From NCBI GenBank assembly GCA_021201295.1, contig JAJQFE010000023.1:62001-126000 (forward strand): a DNA stretch of 64,000 nucleotides, in the 5' to 3' direction. A program made the position numbers and the translations under genes. The notes under the pieces were generated by a model, which searched no databases, was not told the DNA's origin, and worked only from the letters and a program-made list of their open reading frames with translations. The DNA comes from Tannerellaceae bacterium. Its GTDB lineage: Bacteria; Bacteroidota; Bacteroidia; Bacteroidales; Tannerellaceae. Positions 47,741-56,134 of this stretch are shown piece by piece. The stretch's first letter is position 1. Each line of letters opens with the position of its first letter.

Positions 47741-47863
47741 AGTAGTTAAAGGAGTTAAGGAGTTATCAGTCGCTGCGCTCCTTAGGCGTTCAGGAGAATA
47801 CTCCCGGTTTATATTTTTTCTTTCCACTTAACTCCTCCGACTACTTAACTCCTTTAACTACTT
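47741..47863. repeat. Dispersed intergenic palindromic repeat, copy 3
   Basis: Perfect 19-bp terminal arms: AGTAGTTAAAGGAGTTAAG at 47741-47759 and its complement at 47844-47862. The 20-bp core (47767-47786) is identical to that of copy 2. It runs up to the stop codon of the DUF3868 gene and lies upstream of the pilin gene. Confidence 0.88.
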
Positions 47864-49340
47864 ATCTCTCCATATACAATTCCATTTCCCGGCGGATATC
47901 CATGTTCCAGGAGGCTTCCTCAACTCCGGCTATGATTGCCTTCGTGAAGTATTCGGTTGCCCGTTGCAGGTCTCCGGTATAGAGGTAATAGACTCCGAGA
48001 TTATTCCAGGCACCGGGAAGGTCCCAGACTTTGTCCAGGCAGATTTTAGCGGCTACCAGGTCTCCCCGGTTTAAGAGCACGCCGGCGGCGTTGATATTGG
48101 CCACCTCATCACCGGGATGGAGTCTCACTGTCAGTTCAATGATCTCATTCCATTTGTCGGATTCTTTTGGGTATCTGCCGGCCACTTCGTAGAGTTCATA
48201 CGGACTCAGGTGGTCCGGGTTTCTGGTGAGCATATCATGGGATTCGGACACACTGAAATCCCTAACCCGGTAGTCAATCCGGTAGTCCACCCGTCGGAGA
48301 GTCGGATAGAAATCTGAAAGCAGCACTTCATAGCTTCCCGTTCCTCTCAGGCGTGCCTCCTTGCGGTCGTAACTCTCCCGGCTGTCGATGATCGAGAGGA
48401 TCTGGGGACTGTCGGGAAGCCCACTTTCTTTGACCATTTCCCTCAGCCGCTGCCAGTCTTCTCCCCCGGGAAGGACATCGAACAGGCGCGATGAAAGCCC
48501 GCTGTTGCGTTGCAGGTAGCTTCTGAGTGCCTGGGCCCGTTCCCAGGAGAGACGTTCGTTGGACTGGTAACTTCCCTCGGGAGAGGCATAACCGGCTATG
48601 GTTATATCCAGGATTTCCAGATTCCGGTCCCGACGGGTCTTTTCAATGGTCTCTTCCATGCGCTGCAATTCCTTGCGGTTGTTGCGGAAAGAGGGCTGGA
48701 TGAGGGATTGTCCCTGCGGAAAATCCAGATAGGCGCTTCCGCTTTCCGAGCGGTGTTTCTCTTCCAAACGGGGAGCTACATAGGAGACGCGGGGAAGGGC
48801 ATCTTCTTTTTTCTTTTTCCGGCTGACAGGTTGGGATTCTTCGCGGGGGCGGTAAAGAGTATGAAGCACGCCTTTTCTCTTTCCGGCACAACCGTAGACC
48901 TCTTCATGGACCACCAGCGAGGCTTTTTCCATCCACTCCTCAAAAGGCACCTGTATCCGGTAATGGGTCATGCTACCTATGGCCTGGGGAAATGCATGGG
49001 TTACGTAACTTTCCATCAGTGGGTCACTTAAGGAAGCAGAGAAAGGATTCATAAATGTTTCCGCCCGTTTCATGGCTTTACACCGGCCTTTTCCATCCAG
49101 CCAGATATAGGGTAGCTCCAGCCGGTGTCCATCCCCTTCCAGGACAGGAAGCAAAAATACACTTTCGACGCTGCCTACACTCTTTTTATGCAGGGGCAGG
49201 CGAAATTCTACGGACAGGACTTCTTCCTGGTCTTCTACCCGGATGTCCCGGAAACTATGGACACTCCGCTGGGCATGCAGAGGGGCCAGGAAGAGAAAGA
49301 GAAAAAACAGGATGATTGAAAATAGTAATTTTGTATTCAT
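47862..49340 (-). CDS. DUF3868/OmpA-like protein with C-terminal TPRs (fimbrial assembly locus)
   Basis: 492 residues: signal peptide (LLFSIILFFLFLFLAPLHAQ), DUF3868 domain (~25-160), a basic linker (SRKKKKED), an OmpA-like domain with DITIAGYASPEGSYQSNERL and SWERAQALRSYL, then TPR-like repeats (~400-490, ending MDIRREMELYMER). DUF3868 proteins occur with DUF3575 proteins at Bacteroidales fimbrial loci and probably help assembly or anchoring in the envelope; this is association, not demonstrated function. The start at 49340 overlaps the DUF3575 stop, so the two are coupled. Confidence 0.82.
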   Translation of the reverse strand: MNTKLLFSIILFFLFLFLAPLHAQRSVHSFRDIRVEDQEEVLSVEFRLPLHKKSVGSVESVFLLPVLEGDGHRLELPYIWLDGKGRCKAMKRAETFMNPFSASLSDPLMESYVTHAFPQAIGSMTHYRIQVPFEEWMEKASLVVHEEVYGCAGKRKGVLHTLYRPREESQPVSRKKKKEDALPRVSYVAPRLEEKHRSESGSAYLDFPQGQSLIQPSFRNNRKELQRMEETIEKTRRDRNLEILDITIAGYASPEGSYQSNERLSWERAQALRSYLQRNSGLSSRLFDVLPGGEDWQRLREMVKESGLPDSPQILSIIDSRESYDRKEARLRGTGSYEVLLSDFYPTLRRVDYRIDYRVRDFSVSESHDMLTRNPDHLSPYELYEVAGRYPKESDKWNEIIELTVRLHPGDEVANINAAGVLLNRGDLVAAKICLDKVWDLPGAWNNLGVYYLYTGDLQRATEYFTKAIIAGVEEASWNMDIRREMELYMER

Positions 49341-49348
49341 TGGTTTGA

Positions 49349-49939
49349 TCATTTAATCGTATAAATAAGGGAGACTCCCAGGCGGGTCGACCCAAAGAAG
49401 TTAGTGCTCTTATCCTTGATCTTTTCCCCACACTTCTCGCAGGGATATACTCCGTAATCGAGATAAGTGTACCCCACCCCGAGAGTGGCTTCCAGGGCCA
49501 GTCTTCCGGAGAGGATCCAATGGTAGCCGTACGAAAGGCCGGCTCCTGCCAGCCATCCTTCGAACCGGTGTTCTTTCATATAGTCATTCAGCCCGATTCC
49601 TCCGGTATTGTATTTCCCATAATGTGCATGTAAACCGATGAATCCTCCGTGAAAGGTCTCACAAAGCCAATATCTGGCTTCGGGCTGGACAAGGATATGC
49701 TTCATCTTCTTATTATCCCGGAAACTCCAGGGGTTATACAAAAGGGAAAGGTCCAGCGAGGTACGGTCAGTCAGTTTCATTTCACCCGCTATGCTCAATG
49801 TCGTAGCTGCATAGGACAGGATATTTACTTTCCCGACCAGTTGCGGAGAGAAGGATTCATATAGCATCGCCTGACTCCATACCGGCAGGCTAAAGAACAG
49901 GGAGAGTGTGCCTACAATAAAGGCTCTTCTTATATTCAT
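49349..49939 (-). CDS. DUF3575 outer-membrane protein, first gene of the fimbrial operon
   Basis: 196 residues: signal peptide (IVGTLSLFFSLPVWSQ), then a small beta-barrel-like body (GKVNILSYAATTLSIAGEMK .. FGSTRLGVSLIYTIK) with a CEKC pair near residue 172. DUF3575 proteins are routine partners of DUF3868 and Mfa-type pilins. Its ATG is 64 bp from the left inverted repeat of the proposed invertible segment, and I see no TAnnTTTG box in that gap, so its promoter should lie inside the segment. Confidence 0.82.
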   Translation of the reverse strand: MNIRRAFIVGTLSLFFSLPVWSQAMLYESFSPQLVGKVNILSYAATTLSIAGEMKLTDRTSLDLSLLYNPWSFRDNKKMKHILVQPEARYWLCETFHGGFIGLHAHYGKYNTGGIGLNDYMKEHRFEGWLAGAGLSYGYHWILSGRLALEATLGVGYTYLDYGVYPCEKCGEKIKDKSTNFFGSTRLGVSLIYTIK

Positions 49940-50002
49940 ATGTAGTTCTTTGTATATAGGGTTACTTGCTTCTCACACTTGTCTCTGACATCCTGTTTCC
50001 TT

Positions 50003-50028
50003 TCCGTCACTTCCTAAGTGACGGAGGA
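50003..50028. repeat. Left inverted repeat (IRL) of the proposed invertible segment
   Basis: A 23-bp core (50006-50028) is the exact reverse complement of 51003-51025. Part of it is itself a palindrome: CCGTCACTT / AAGTGACGG around a CCT centre (50004-50024), while the flank GGAGGA makes the site directional. This resembles a tyrosine-recombinase site. Confidence 0.85.
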
Positions 50029-50106
50029 TGAAAATCAAGTATAGTACTATGGGGTGTATACCAGAATATTAACCCATGTGAAGCATGAGAAAAAAAGGAG
50101 TTAACG

Positions 50107-50923
50107 ATGTATTTAAAAGATGTTTTTACTGATCAGGAGCTGGCAATTGAAAGGGTGTTATTACCGAAAGGTGAAAATTTTTCTTTTGAACCTTCTTTTT
50201 GTGAGCTTTGGATGGTAAAAAAAGGAACTCTTTCCGCTTGGATAGGAAGAGAACAGAAGAGAATTATAGAATTAGGACAGGTCTTTTTCCTGCCCCCGGG
50301 CGTGTTGTGCATTCTGATCAGCGAACAAAATACCCAATGTGTAAGGTTTTCCGTACCGGATTGTGTGGCTCTTTGTGAAGTTTTTTTCTCCGGGACTGAT
50401 CCGGGAAAAAGAGTATTTTCAGTCTTCTTTTAACCCGGTGGAGATGGCTCCTCTTCTGTGGGAATATTCCCGCCATCTAGAAGTGCTTTTTGAAGAATAT
50501 GTATTAACAACTGATTTTCTCCGGATCAAAATAGTGGAGTTTTTTCATATCTTAAATTTCTCATATACAAAAAGAGAACTGGCCGGACTCTTCTATCCGG
50601 CTTTGACGGTAGAGGAAACATTTGTCCGGTTTGTAGAAGAAAGTTATCCCCGGTTCCGGACTGCCCGTGAACTGGCCAGAGAGTCCCATATGAGTTTAAG
50701 AAGTTTTGAAAATAAATTTAACCGGGTATTTGGGGTTTCACCCGGCAGATGGATACTCCGGAGAAAAATTCAGATGGTCTATGCCGAAATTACCAGATCT
50801 TCCCTTCCGTTAAGTGTGATCGCAGACAAATGCGGATTTGCTACCCTTTCCCATATGACCGATTTTTGTAAAAAGCATTTGGGTGCAACGCCCAGTCAGA
50901 TTAGAAAGGGTAGGATTTTATGA
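50107..50923 (+). pseudogene. AraC-family transcription regulator, frameshifted
   Basis: N-terminal cupin-like sensor (KGENFSFEPSFCELWMVKKG .. FFLPPGVLCILISEQNT) and a C-terminal double HTH (TARELARESHMSLRSFENKF, FGVSPGRWILRRKIQMVYAE, IADKCGFATLSHMTDFCKKH). The frame leaves after SGTDPGK and resumes as EYFQSSFNPVEM; one A too many in GGAAAAAGAG near 50410 explains it. Corrected length is 271 residues, normal for the family. A strong ribosome-binding site (AAAGGAG) precedes the ATG. It lies wholly inside the inverted repeats, so inversion would reverse it relative to the pilus operon, of which it is the likely local regulator. Confidence 0.85.
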
Positions 50924-50967
50924 AATAATTTGCGTGCTTTTGGAACTAATGGCTATATTTTACATGG

Positions 50968-50975
50968 TATATTTG
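50968..50975 (+). promoter_or_regulatory. Outward-facing -7 box near the right inverted repeat
   Basis: TATATTTG, an exact TAnnTTTG match, 27 bp inside the right repeat and reading rightward, antisense to the recombinase gene. After inversion it would read leftward into the pilus operon from 27 bp inside the left repeat. The -33 element is poor (TTTG 25 bp upstream). Confidence 0.5.
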
Positions 50976-51002
50976 CAGAAATATTGAGTGTCTTTTCTTA
51001 CC

Positions 51003-51025
51003 TCCTCCGTCACTTAGGAAGTGAC
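51003..51025. repeat. Right inverted repeat (IRR) of the proposed invertible segment
   Basis: Exact reverse complement of 50006-50028. It contains the stop codon of the tyrosine recombinase gene (51010-51012), so inversion would leave the recombinase C-terminus unchanged. Confidence 0.85.
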
Positions 51026-52097
51026 AGATAAGATCTCATGGGGGTTGTCAAAGCTGCAAATATAGAGAATTTAGAGTTGTCATACAGTTTATCCCACTTT
51101 TTTATCGCACGGGCTATTTTCAGGTTTGCCTCATCTAAAATGCGGTTATCTAACGATGCTAAATAAATCTGGATTGTTTTCTGAGAATTATGTCCTAATG
51201 CTTCACTGATCACCGCAAGCGGAATGTACTCTTTTTTGCAATGGTTGCCCAGGTATGCCGGGCCACATGCGTGGACAAAGGAGCGCTTAATCCGAGTGTA
51301 TGTGTCAGCTTTTTCAGATAATGGTTCTGAAGTCTCAGGCCGTTTTCATATTGCACACGCTCTTTTTCTTTGGAACGAATTACCGGGAACAGGTAAGGAG
51401 ACCCTTTCACAAAAGGTGAAAAGAAAGAGAGAATACTTTTTAATTCGCGGGTGAGACTGATCTCCAGGTACTGGCCGGTTTTACGCCGGCGATAATGAAT
51501 GACTCCGTTCCGGATGCCTGTCTTTTTTAAATAGGCCATATCTACATACGACATACTGCGTGCATAAAAGCAAAAGAGAAAATAATAGCCTGCCAGGTGA
51601 AGAGGATTGGGGTCCGCTGCAGGTGTGTTTTTTCTTTTTTCTTTTTCCAGCCACTGGGTGATTTTACAAATATCATCCTGCCTGGCTGCCCGTTTGCGGG
51701 TGTGAGTAACCCCGGTATAGACCATACGAAACAGGTCTTCCCCATGGGAAGTGAATAATCTTCTTTCTACTCCTTTATTATATATGGAATGAAGATTCCG
51801 CATGTAAAAGGAGATGGTATTCAGGCAACGCCCGCGGGATAACAGCGATTGTTCATACCGGACCAGTAAGGAGATGGTTAACTCACTCATCAAAAGATCC
51901 TCTTTGCCTGTGAATGTTAACAGGCTAACCGTTACTGAATGATAAGCCCGGGCAGTCCGTTCACGAAGCTGGCTTTTCATTTCTTTTTTTAGTAGTTCCG
52001 TTAAATCATAGAGACGGATGTCCCGTGTCTTCTTTTTCTTTTTTCTCTCTCTCATGAGATTGGAATTGGTCATACTTTTACTCTCGAACTTTTTCAT
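51010..52097 (-). pseudogene. Tyrosine recombinase (integrase) beside the switch, frameshifted
   Basis: SAM-like N-terminal domain (residues ~40-150), then the catalytic domain: Arg in FCFYARSMSYVDMAYL, Lys in RRRKTGQYLE, H-x-x-R in HVARHTWATIAKK, then, out of phase by one base, ISEALGHNSQKTIQIYLASL with the last His and the nucleophilic Tyr. Restoring one A in the A6 run near 51230 gives KKEYIPLAVISEALGH, so the lesion separates the active-site Tyr from the rest. Corrected length ~362 residues. Recombinases of this type next to Bacteroidales fimbrial and capsule loci invert promoter segments. As read, it would be inactive. Confidence 0.87.
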
Positions 52098-52421
52098 ACC
52101 ACTTTTTCTTCTATATTAATCACTATCTTAAAAACACTTTTTGCATAATCCGGGTTCAGGTACTGAATTGGGTAAAAGGGTTCAGTTAAGATGGAATAAA
52201 TATAAATGATCTACTGATTGGATAGATATATTATTAAATAATATTTGTATTTAAGAGTGAATAAGGATGGGTTTTGCGTATAAAAGAGACCTTTTTATGT
52301 ATTCTTGAAGGGTGATTTTTTATAAAAAGGGAAAACCATATTTGTCTCCGTTTTTTAATGAGATCGTTGTAAAGGTGTAATATAAAGATATTTATTTTGG
52401 TTTCAGTTAAAAACTCTTGAC
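52098..52421. other. 324-bp AT-rich spacer
   Basis: Between the divergent recombinase and metallophosphoesterase genes. No coding frame, repeat or convincing TAnnTTTG box was found. Confidence 0.5.
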
Positions 52422-53210
52422 ATGGAACTAAAAAAATATTTTCCTACCGTGGTGCTTTCAGATATTCATCTGGGATCGGATCATTCTCATACCAAAGAGG
52501 TGACTCAATTCCTGAAACATATTCAATGTGATAAGCTGATCCTGAACGGGGATATTATTGACGGATGGCAATTAAAGAGAGGAGGTAAGAAATGGAAATA
52601 GATGTATACCGATTTTTTCAAAACCCTGATGAAAATGATGGAGACCCGGGGGACGGAGATCATTTATGTCCGGGGTAATCATGATGACTTTTTAGACGCT
52701 TTGACTCCATTACGTTTTTCTACTATTTCTATTGTAAAAGATTATATCCTGCATTCCCATGGTAAACGGTATTATGTGACTCACGGGGATATTTTTGATA
52801 CGATCACTACCCATATGCGCTGGCTGGCCATTTTAGGGGACATCGGATATTCATTCCTGTTATGGCTGAATAAACAGTATAACCGCATCCGGGAAAAACA
52901 GGGAAAACCCTATTTCTCTATGTCCCGGCATATCAAGCACCGGGTGAAGAGTGCGGTTTCCTATATTTCTGATTTTGAACAGGAATTGGTGCGACTGGCA
53001 GAGACCCGTAAAGTGGATGGCATTATCTGTGGGCATATCCATCAGCCGGCTAATACTTTTTATGGGGATATTCACTACCTGAATTCCGGTGACTGGGTAG
53101 AGAGCTTATCTGCACTGGTTCAAAATGAACAAGGAGAATGGAATGTTGTTCTATATGATGAGACGGCATTGGCCGTTACGGAAACTTTTAATTACGCCAG
53201 GGTCATATGA
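52422..53210 (+). pseudogene. LpxH-like metallophosphoesterase with an in-frame TAG
   Basis: One frame of 263 codons with calcineurin-type metal motifs in order: VVLSDIHLGSDHS, LILNGDIIDGW, YVRGNHDDFLD, THGDIFD and ICGHIHQP. A TAG at 52599-52601 cuts it after GGKKWK; the frame continues unchanged as MYTDFFKTLMKMMETRGTEI. The stop replaces one residue (Gln, Lys or Trp are one substitution away). Close relatives are annotated as UDP-2,3-diacylglucosamine diphosphatases of lipid A synthesis. Re-initiation at 52602 would lose the first two metal motifs. It overlaps the next gene by 4 bp (ATGA). Confidence 0.83.
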
Positions 53211-54362
53211 GAATCTTATTTGTCATACAGGGAGAGGGTAGAGGGTACCTGACACAGGCTCTTTCACTTAAACAGCACCTTTCCGCACAGGGACACCAGA
53301 TTGCAGGAGTATTGGTCGGGAAAAGCCACGCCAGGGTAATCCCTCCATTTTTTATGGATAAAATCCAGGCACCGGTTGATTTCTTTGAAAGTCCTAATTT
53401 TTTACCTTCTGCTAAAAATAAGCAATCCTGTCTGTTAAGGAGTGTGGCCTATAATTCTGTCCGGGTGCATACCTACTTAAAAAGTATCCGGTTTATAAAC
53501 CGCAAAATCCGTGAATCGGAAGCAGATGTAGTAGTCAATTTCTATGAACTGCTAACGGGCCTGACCTATGCTTTATTGAGACCTCAGGCTAAAATGGTCT
53601 GCATCGCTCATCAATACCTGTTCCTGCATCCGGACTTTCAGTTTCTGGCTGCATCTTCTTTTTCTTTGAAATTACTGAAATTCTTTACCTGCCTGACCGC
53701 TATAGGGGCTACTAAAAAATTAGCCTTATCCTTCCGGCATATGCGCGAGATCCCTGCAGAGGGCTTAGTCGTAGTTCCTCCTTTATTACGCAAAGAAGTA
53801 CTCGATACGGAACTGGAAGAAAAAGAGTATTTGTTAGGTTATTTATTGAATAGCGGATTCAGTGAAGAAGTAAAAACCTGGCATCAGGCAAATCCGGAAA
53901 CTACATTGCATTTTTTCTGGGATAAAAAATGTGCCTGCAGAAAGTTCTCCTATGCCGGGGCTTACTTTTCATATGTTGGATGACCGGAAATTCATTCAAT
54001 ATATGGCACATGCCAAAGCGTATGCGACTACAGCCGGCTTTGAATCTGTCTGTGAAGCGATGTACCTGAATAAACCGGTGTTAATGGTGCCGTCCCATAT
54101 TGAACAGGCCTGTAATGCTCACGATGTTTTTTTATGCGGGGCCGGCGTGGTCTGTGACCGGTTTGACCTGGATCAGTTACTGACACTGGCGGAACAACCC
54201 CGGCAAAATATACAGTTCCGGAACTGGGTGCAACAGGCAGAATGGATCTTTGTACGGGAATTCCGTCCGGATCTGGTGCTGGAAGAGGAAGGCACAGGTT
54301 TCTTCTTACGGAATCTGGCAACCAGCTATATTTATAAAATGGCTCGTTATATCTCGTTATGA
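53207..54362 (+). pseudogene. Glycosyltransferase-like protein (UGT/MurG fold), frameshifted
   Basis: N-terminal Rossmann-like half (MRILFVIQGEGRGYLTQALS .. VVVNFYELLTGLTYALLRPQ) and C-terminal sugar-nucleotide half (FHMLDDRKFIQYMAHAKAYA, TTAGFESVCEAMYLNKPVLM, PSHIEQACNAH). The frame breaks in an A6 run near 53925; removing one A gives HFFWDKNVPAESSPMPGLTF and a 384-residue protein. Pairing with the LpxH-like gene (4-bp overlap) suggests an envelope glycolipid role. The acceptor is unknown. Confidence 0.82.
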
Positions 54363-54376
54363 GATAGCCTGAAAGA

Positions 54377-54859
54377 TCAGAACTCTTTTTTGAGTTGTTC
54401 CAGGATGTCGAATACGGCAGGACAGGTTTGTGCATTTCGGATAGTCAGCGCATGGATCTGGAAAAACTTTTTCCGGTCTGTATGGGGATATTCCCGGCAG
54501 GCTTTTGGACGGCTTTCATATATACTGCAATAGTTATCATGATCTAAAAAAGGACAGGGCATTTCTTTAAATACATATTCTTTATCTTCATCTATCCGGA
54601 GATAACGCGCTACCACTTCATAGGGTTTCAGCCGAAGAGCCTGTGCCATTTTTTCAATATCCCGGTCTGTGATCCGGGGACCTAACGTCCAGTAACAATT
54701 TCCACATGCCAGACAATCGATCTCCTCGAATACTTCTTCATGGATGGCATGGATCGTATCATCCAGTTCCCTTATCCTGTTCTTTTTGATGTTTTTAAAA
54801 AAAGATCGGGTCTCTTTCTCAACTTTCTTTGCCCGTTCCGGCAACGAATGCATATCCAT
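54377..54859 (-). CDS. YkgJ-family Cys-cluster protein
   Basis: 160 residues. The zinc/iron-cluster-like CxxCxxC pattern is visible as DCLACGNCYWTLGPRIT, with later cysteines in MPCPFLDHDNYCSIYESRP and KACREYPH. This is the UPF0153/YkgJ family, of unknown role. The start at 54859 (MDMHSLPERAKKV) is preferred over a longer frame that begins 34 codons upstream in the divergent spacer. It converges with the glycosyltransferase gene with a 14-bp gap and is intact. Confidence 0.85.
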   Translation of the reverse strand: MDMHSLPERAKKVEKETRSFFKNIKKNRIRELDDTIHAIHEEVFEEIDCLACGNCYWTLGPRITDRDIEKMAQALRLKPYEVVARYLRIDEDKEYVFKEMPCPFLDHDNYCSIYESRPKACREYPHTDRKKFFQIHALTIRNAQTCPAVFDILEQLKKEF

Positions 54860-55110
54860 ACATGTGTTATTGCTTGCTTCAAGGATGTAAAAGTAGCTAT
54901 TTTTTCTCAGATTTGCAGGATGAATGAGGGTTTGTTTAAAAATAGAAGAAGGTGTCCCCAACGTTTACCCGTTCCCGGAAAGAGTGGCAGAAGGGATTCC
55001 TTCCCGCTTGTACACAAAGTGTTTCCGGTTTTTGTCGCTTTTATCTGTATACAGACCGGACCAGGCAGGCCGTTTTAACATGGAATTTAAGAATTCCTTC
55101 CTTTTTTCTT

Positions 55111-55141
55111 TTTGGTGGTTTAGGAAGAAACTTTATCTTTG
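55111..55141 (+). promoter_or_regulatory. Complete -33/-7 promoter before the HU-SPOR gene
   Basis: TTTG (55111-55114), a 19-bp spacer and TATCTTTG (55134-55141) match the Bacteroidetes consensus exactly. The ATG follows 4 bp later, predicting a leaderless or near-leaderless mRNA. Confidence 0.8.
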
Positions 55142-55145
55142 CTGT

Positions 55146-56123
55146 ATGCTTAGGATCGTATCCCATATTAAACGTTTACTGCAAGTTCATGATTGCGTGA
55201 TTGTTCCGGGGTTTGGAGGATTTGTCCTCCAGGCGGCGCCTGCCATATATGTTGCCGAAGAACAACTGTTCCGTCCCATGCGGAAGGAGTTGCTTTTCAA
55301 TGAAAATCTCCGGCATAATGATGGATTACTCACGGAATCTTATATGAAAGCCTACCGGGTGGATTATAAGAAAGCCTGCCGGATGGTAGAAGAAGAGGTC
55401 TGCCGGCTAAAAGAAGAGCTGACCATGCAGGGTGATCTTTCTTTGGGAGAGATCGGCAGGTTCCGGATCGGCGGAGAGGGACAGTTGGCCTTCCAGCCGG
55501 GAGAGCCGGATCTGTTTACTCCCGAAGCCTATGGTCTTCCCGCTTTTCATATGAAGACATTGCAATCTTTGCAGCGTGAAGAGGTGGCACTATTGACCCG
55601 GGAGAAGAAAACGTCCGGAGATACGATCTATGTTCCGGTCAGCCGGAAATTTGTGCGAACCCTGACTGCTTCAGCAGCAGCCATCGCTATGTTCCTGCTG
55701 GTATCCACTCCGGTTAAGGATGTGAACAAGTCGGCATATACGGCCAGTTTTATTCCTACCGAAATGTTATCCACCCCCCTTCCGGTTCCGGAACCTGTGT
55801 ATACTGAGCCGGTAGCAGAAGAGATCGTGGTGAAGGAAGAGCCGGCAGCCGTGATACAGGAAACTCCGGTAGCAACAGCACCTGTGAAAAACAGAAAAAT
55901 GTATCATATTGTGATCGGAAGTTTTCTAACCGATAAACAGGCGGATGATTTTATGTCAACAGTGAACCGTTCCATCTGTACAGGCATGGATAAAATCGCC
56001 CGGGACGGAAAGATCCGTGTCTATGCAGATAAATTTCCTGACCGGGAAGAGGCGGAAAGCTATCTGGAACAGGTTCGTGCCCACGGGACCTATCAGGATG
56101 CCTGGTTGTTTATCAGCCGTTAA
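55146..56123 (+). CDS. HU-domain protein with membrane helix and C-terminal SPOR domain
   Basis: 325 residues: an HU/CCDC81-like N-terminal domain (MLRIVSHIKRLLQVHDCVIV, PGFGGFVLQAAPA), one membrane helix (~178-198, LTASAAAIAMFLLVSTPV), a Pro/Glu-rich periplasmic linker (PVPEPVYTEPVAEEIVVKEE) and a C-terminal SPOR domain (KMYHIVIGSFLTDKQADDFM). SPOR domains bind denuded peptidoglycan at division sites, so a link between nucleoid or cytoplasm and septal wall is plausible. A longer frame upstream overlaps the promoter and is rejected. Confidence 0.87.
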   Translation: MLRIVSHIKRLLQVHDCVIVPGFGGFVLQAAPAIYVAEEQLFRPMRKELLFNENLRHNDGLLTESYMKAYRVDYKKACRMVEEEVCRLKEELTMQGDLSLGEIGRFRIGGEGQLAFQPGEPDLFTPEAYGLPAFHMKTLQSLQREEVALLTREKKTSGDTIYVPVSRKFVRTLTASAAAIAMFLLVSTPVKDVNKSAYTASFIPTEMLSTPLPVPEPVYTEPVAEEIVVKEEPAAVIQETPVATAPVKNRKMYHIVIGSFLTDKQADDFMSTVNRSICTGMDKIARDGKIRVYADKFPDREEAESYLEQVRAHGTYQDAWLFISR

Positions 56124-56134
56124 TTACTACTCCG

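Larger units (their letters stand above)
50006..51025. other. Proposed invertible DNA segment carrying an AraC gene (phase switch)
   Basis: 974 bp between 23-bp inverted repeats. It contains a rightward AraC-type gene with its ribosome-binding site, an outward-facing -7 box near the right end, and a one-mismatch leftward box (TATACTTG, minus strand, 50036-50043) near the left end. A tyrosine recombinase gene abuts the right repeat and the pilus operon starts 64 bp beyond the left one. In Bacteroidales such layouts switch surface genes on and off by inversion. Inversion here is predicted, not observed. Confidence 0.7.

Noticed and set aside
34241-52097. Transposon or prophage carrying the pilus locus
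   Set aside because: No transposase, conjugation, phage or target-site-duplication signature was found; the recombinase fits a local inversion role better.
54924-55145. 74-codon extension upstream of the HU-SPOR protein
   Set aside because: It covers the consensus promoter and the divergent YkgJ start; MLRIVSHIKRLLQ is the domain start.
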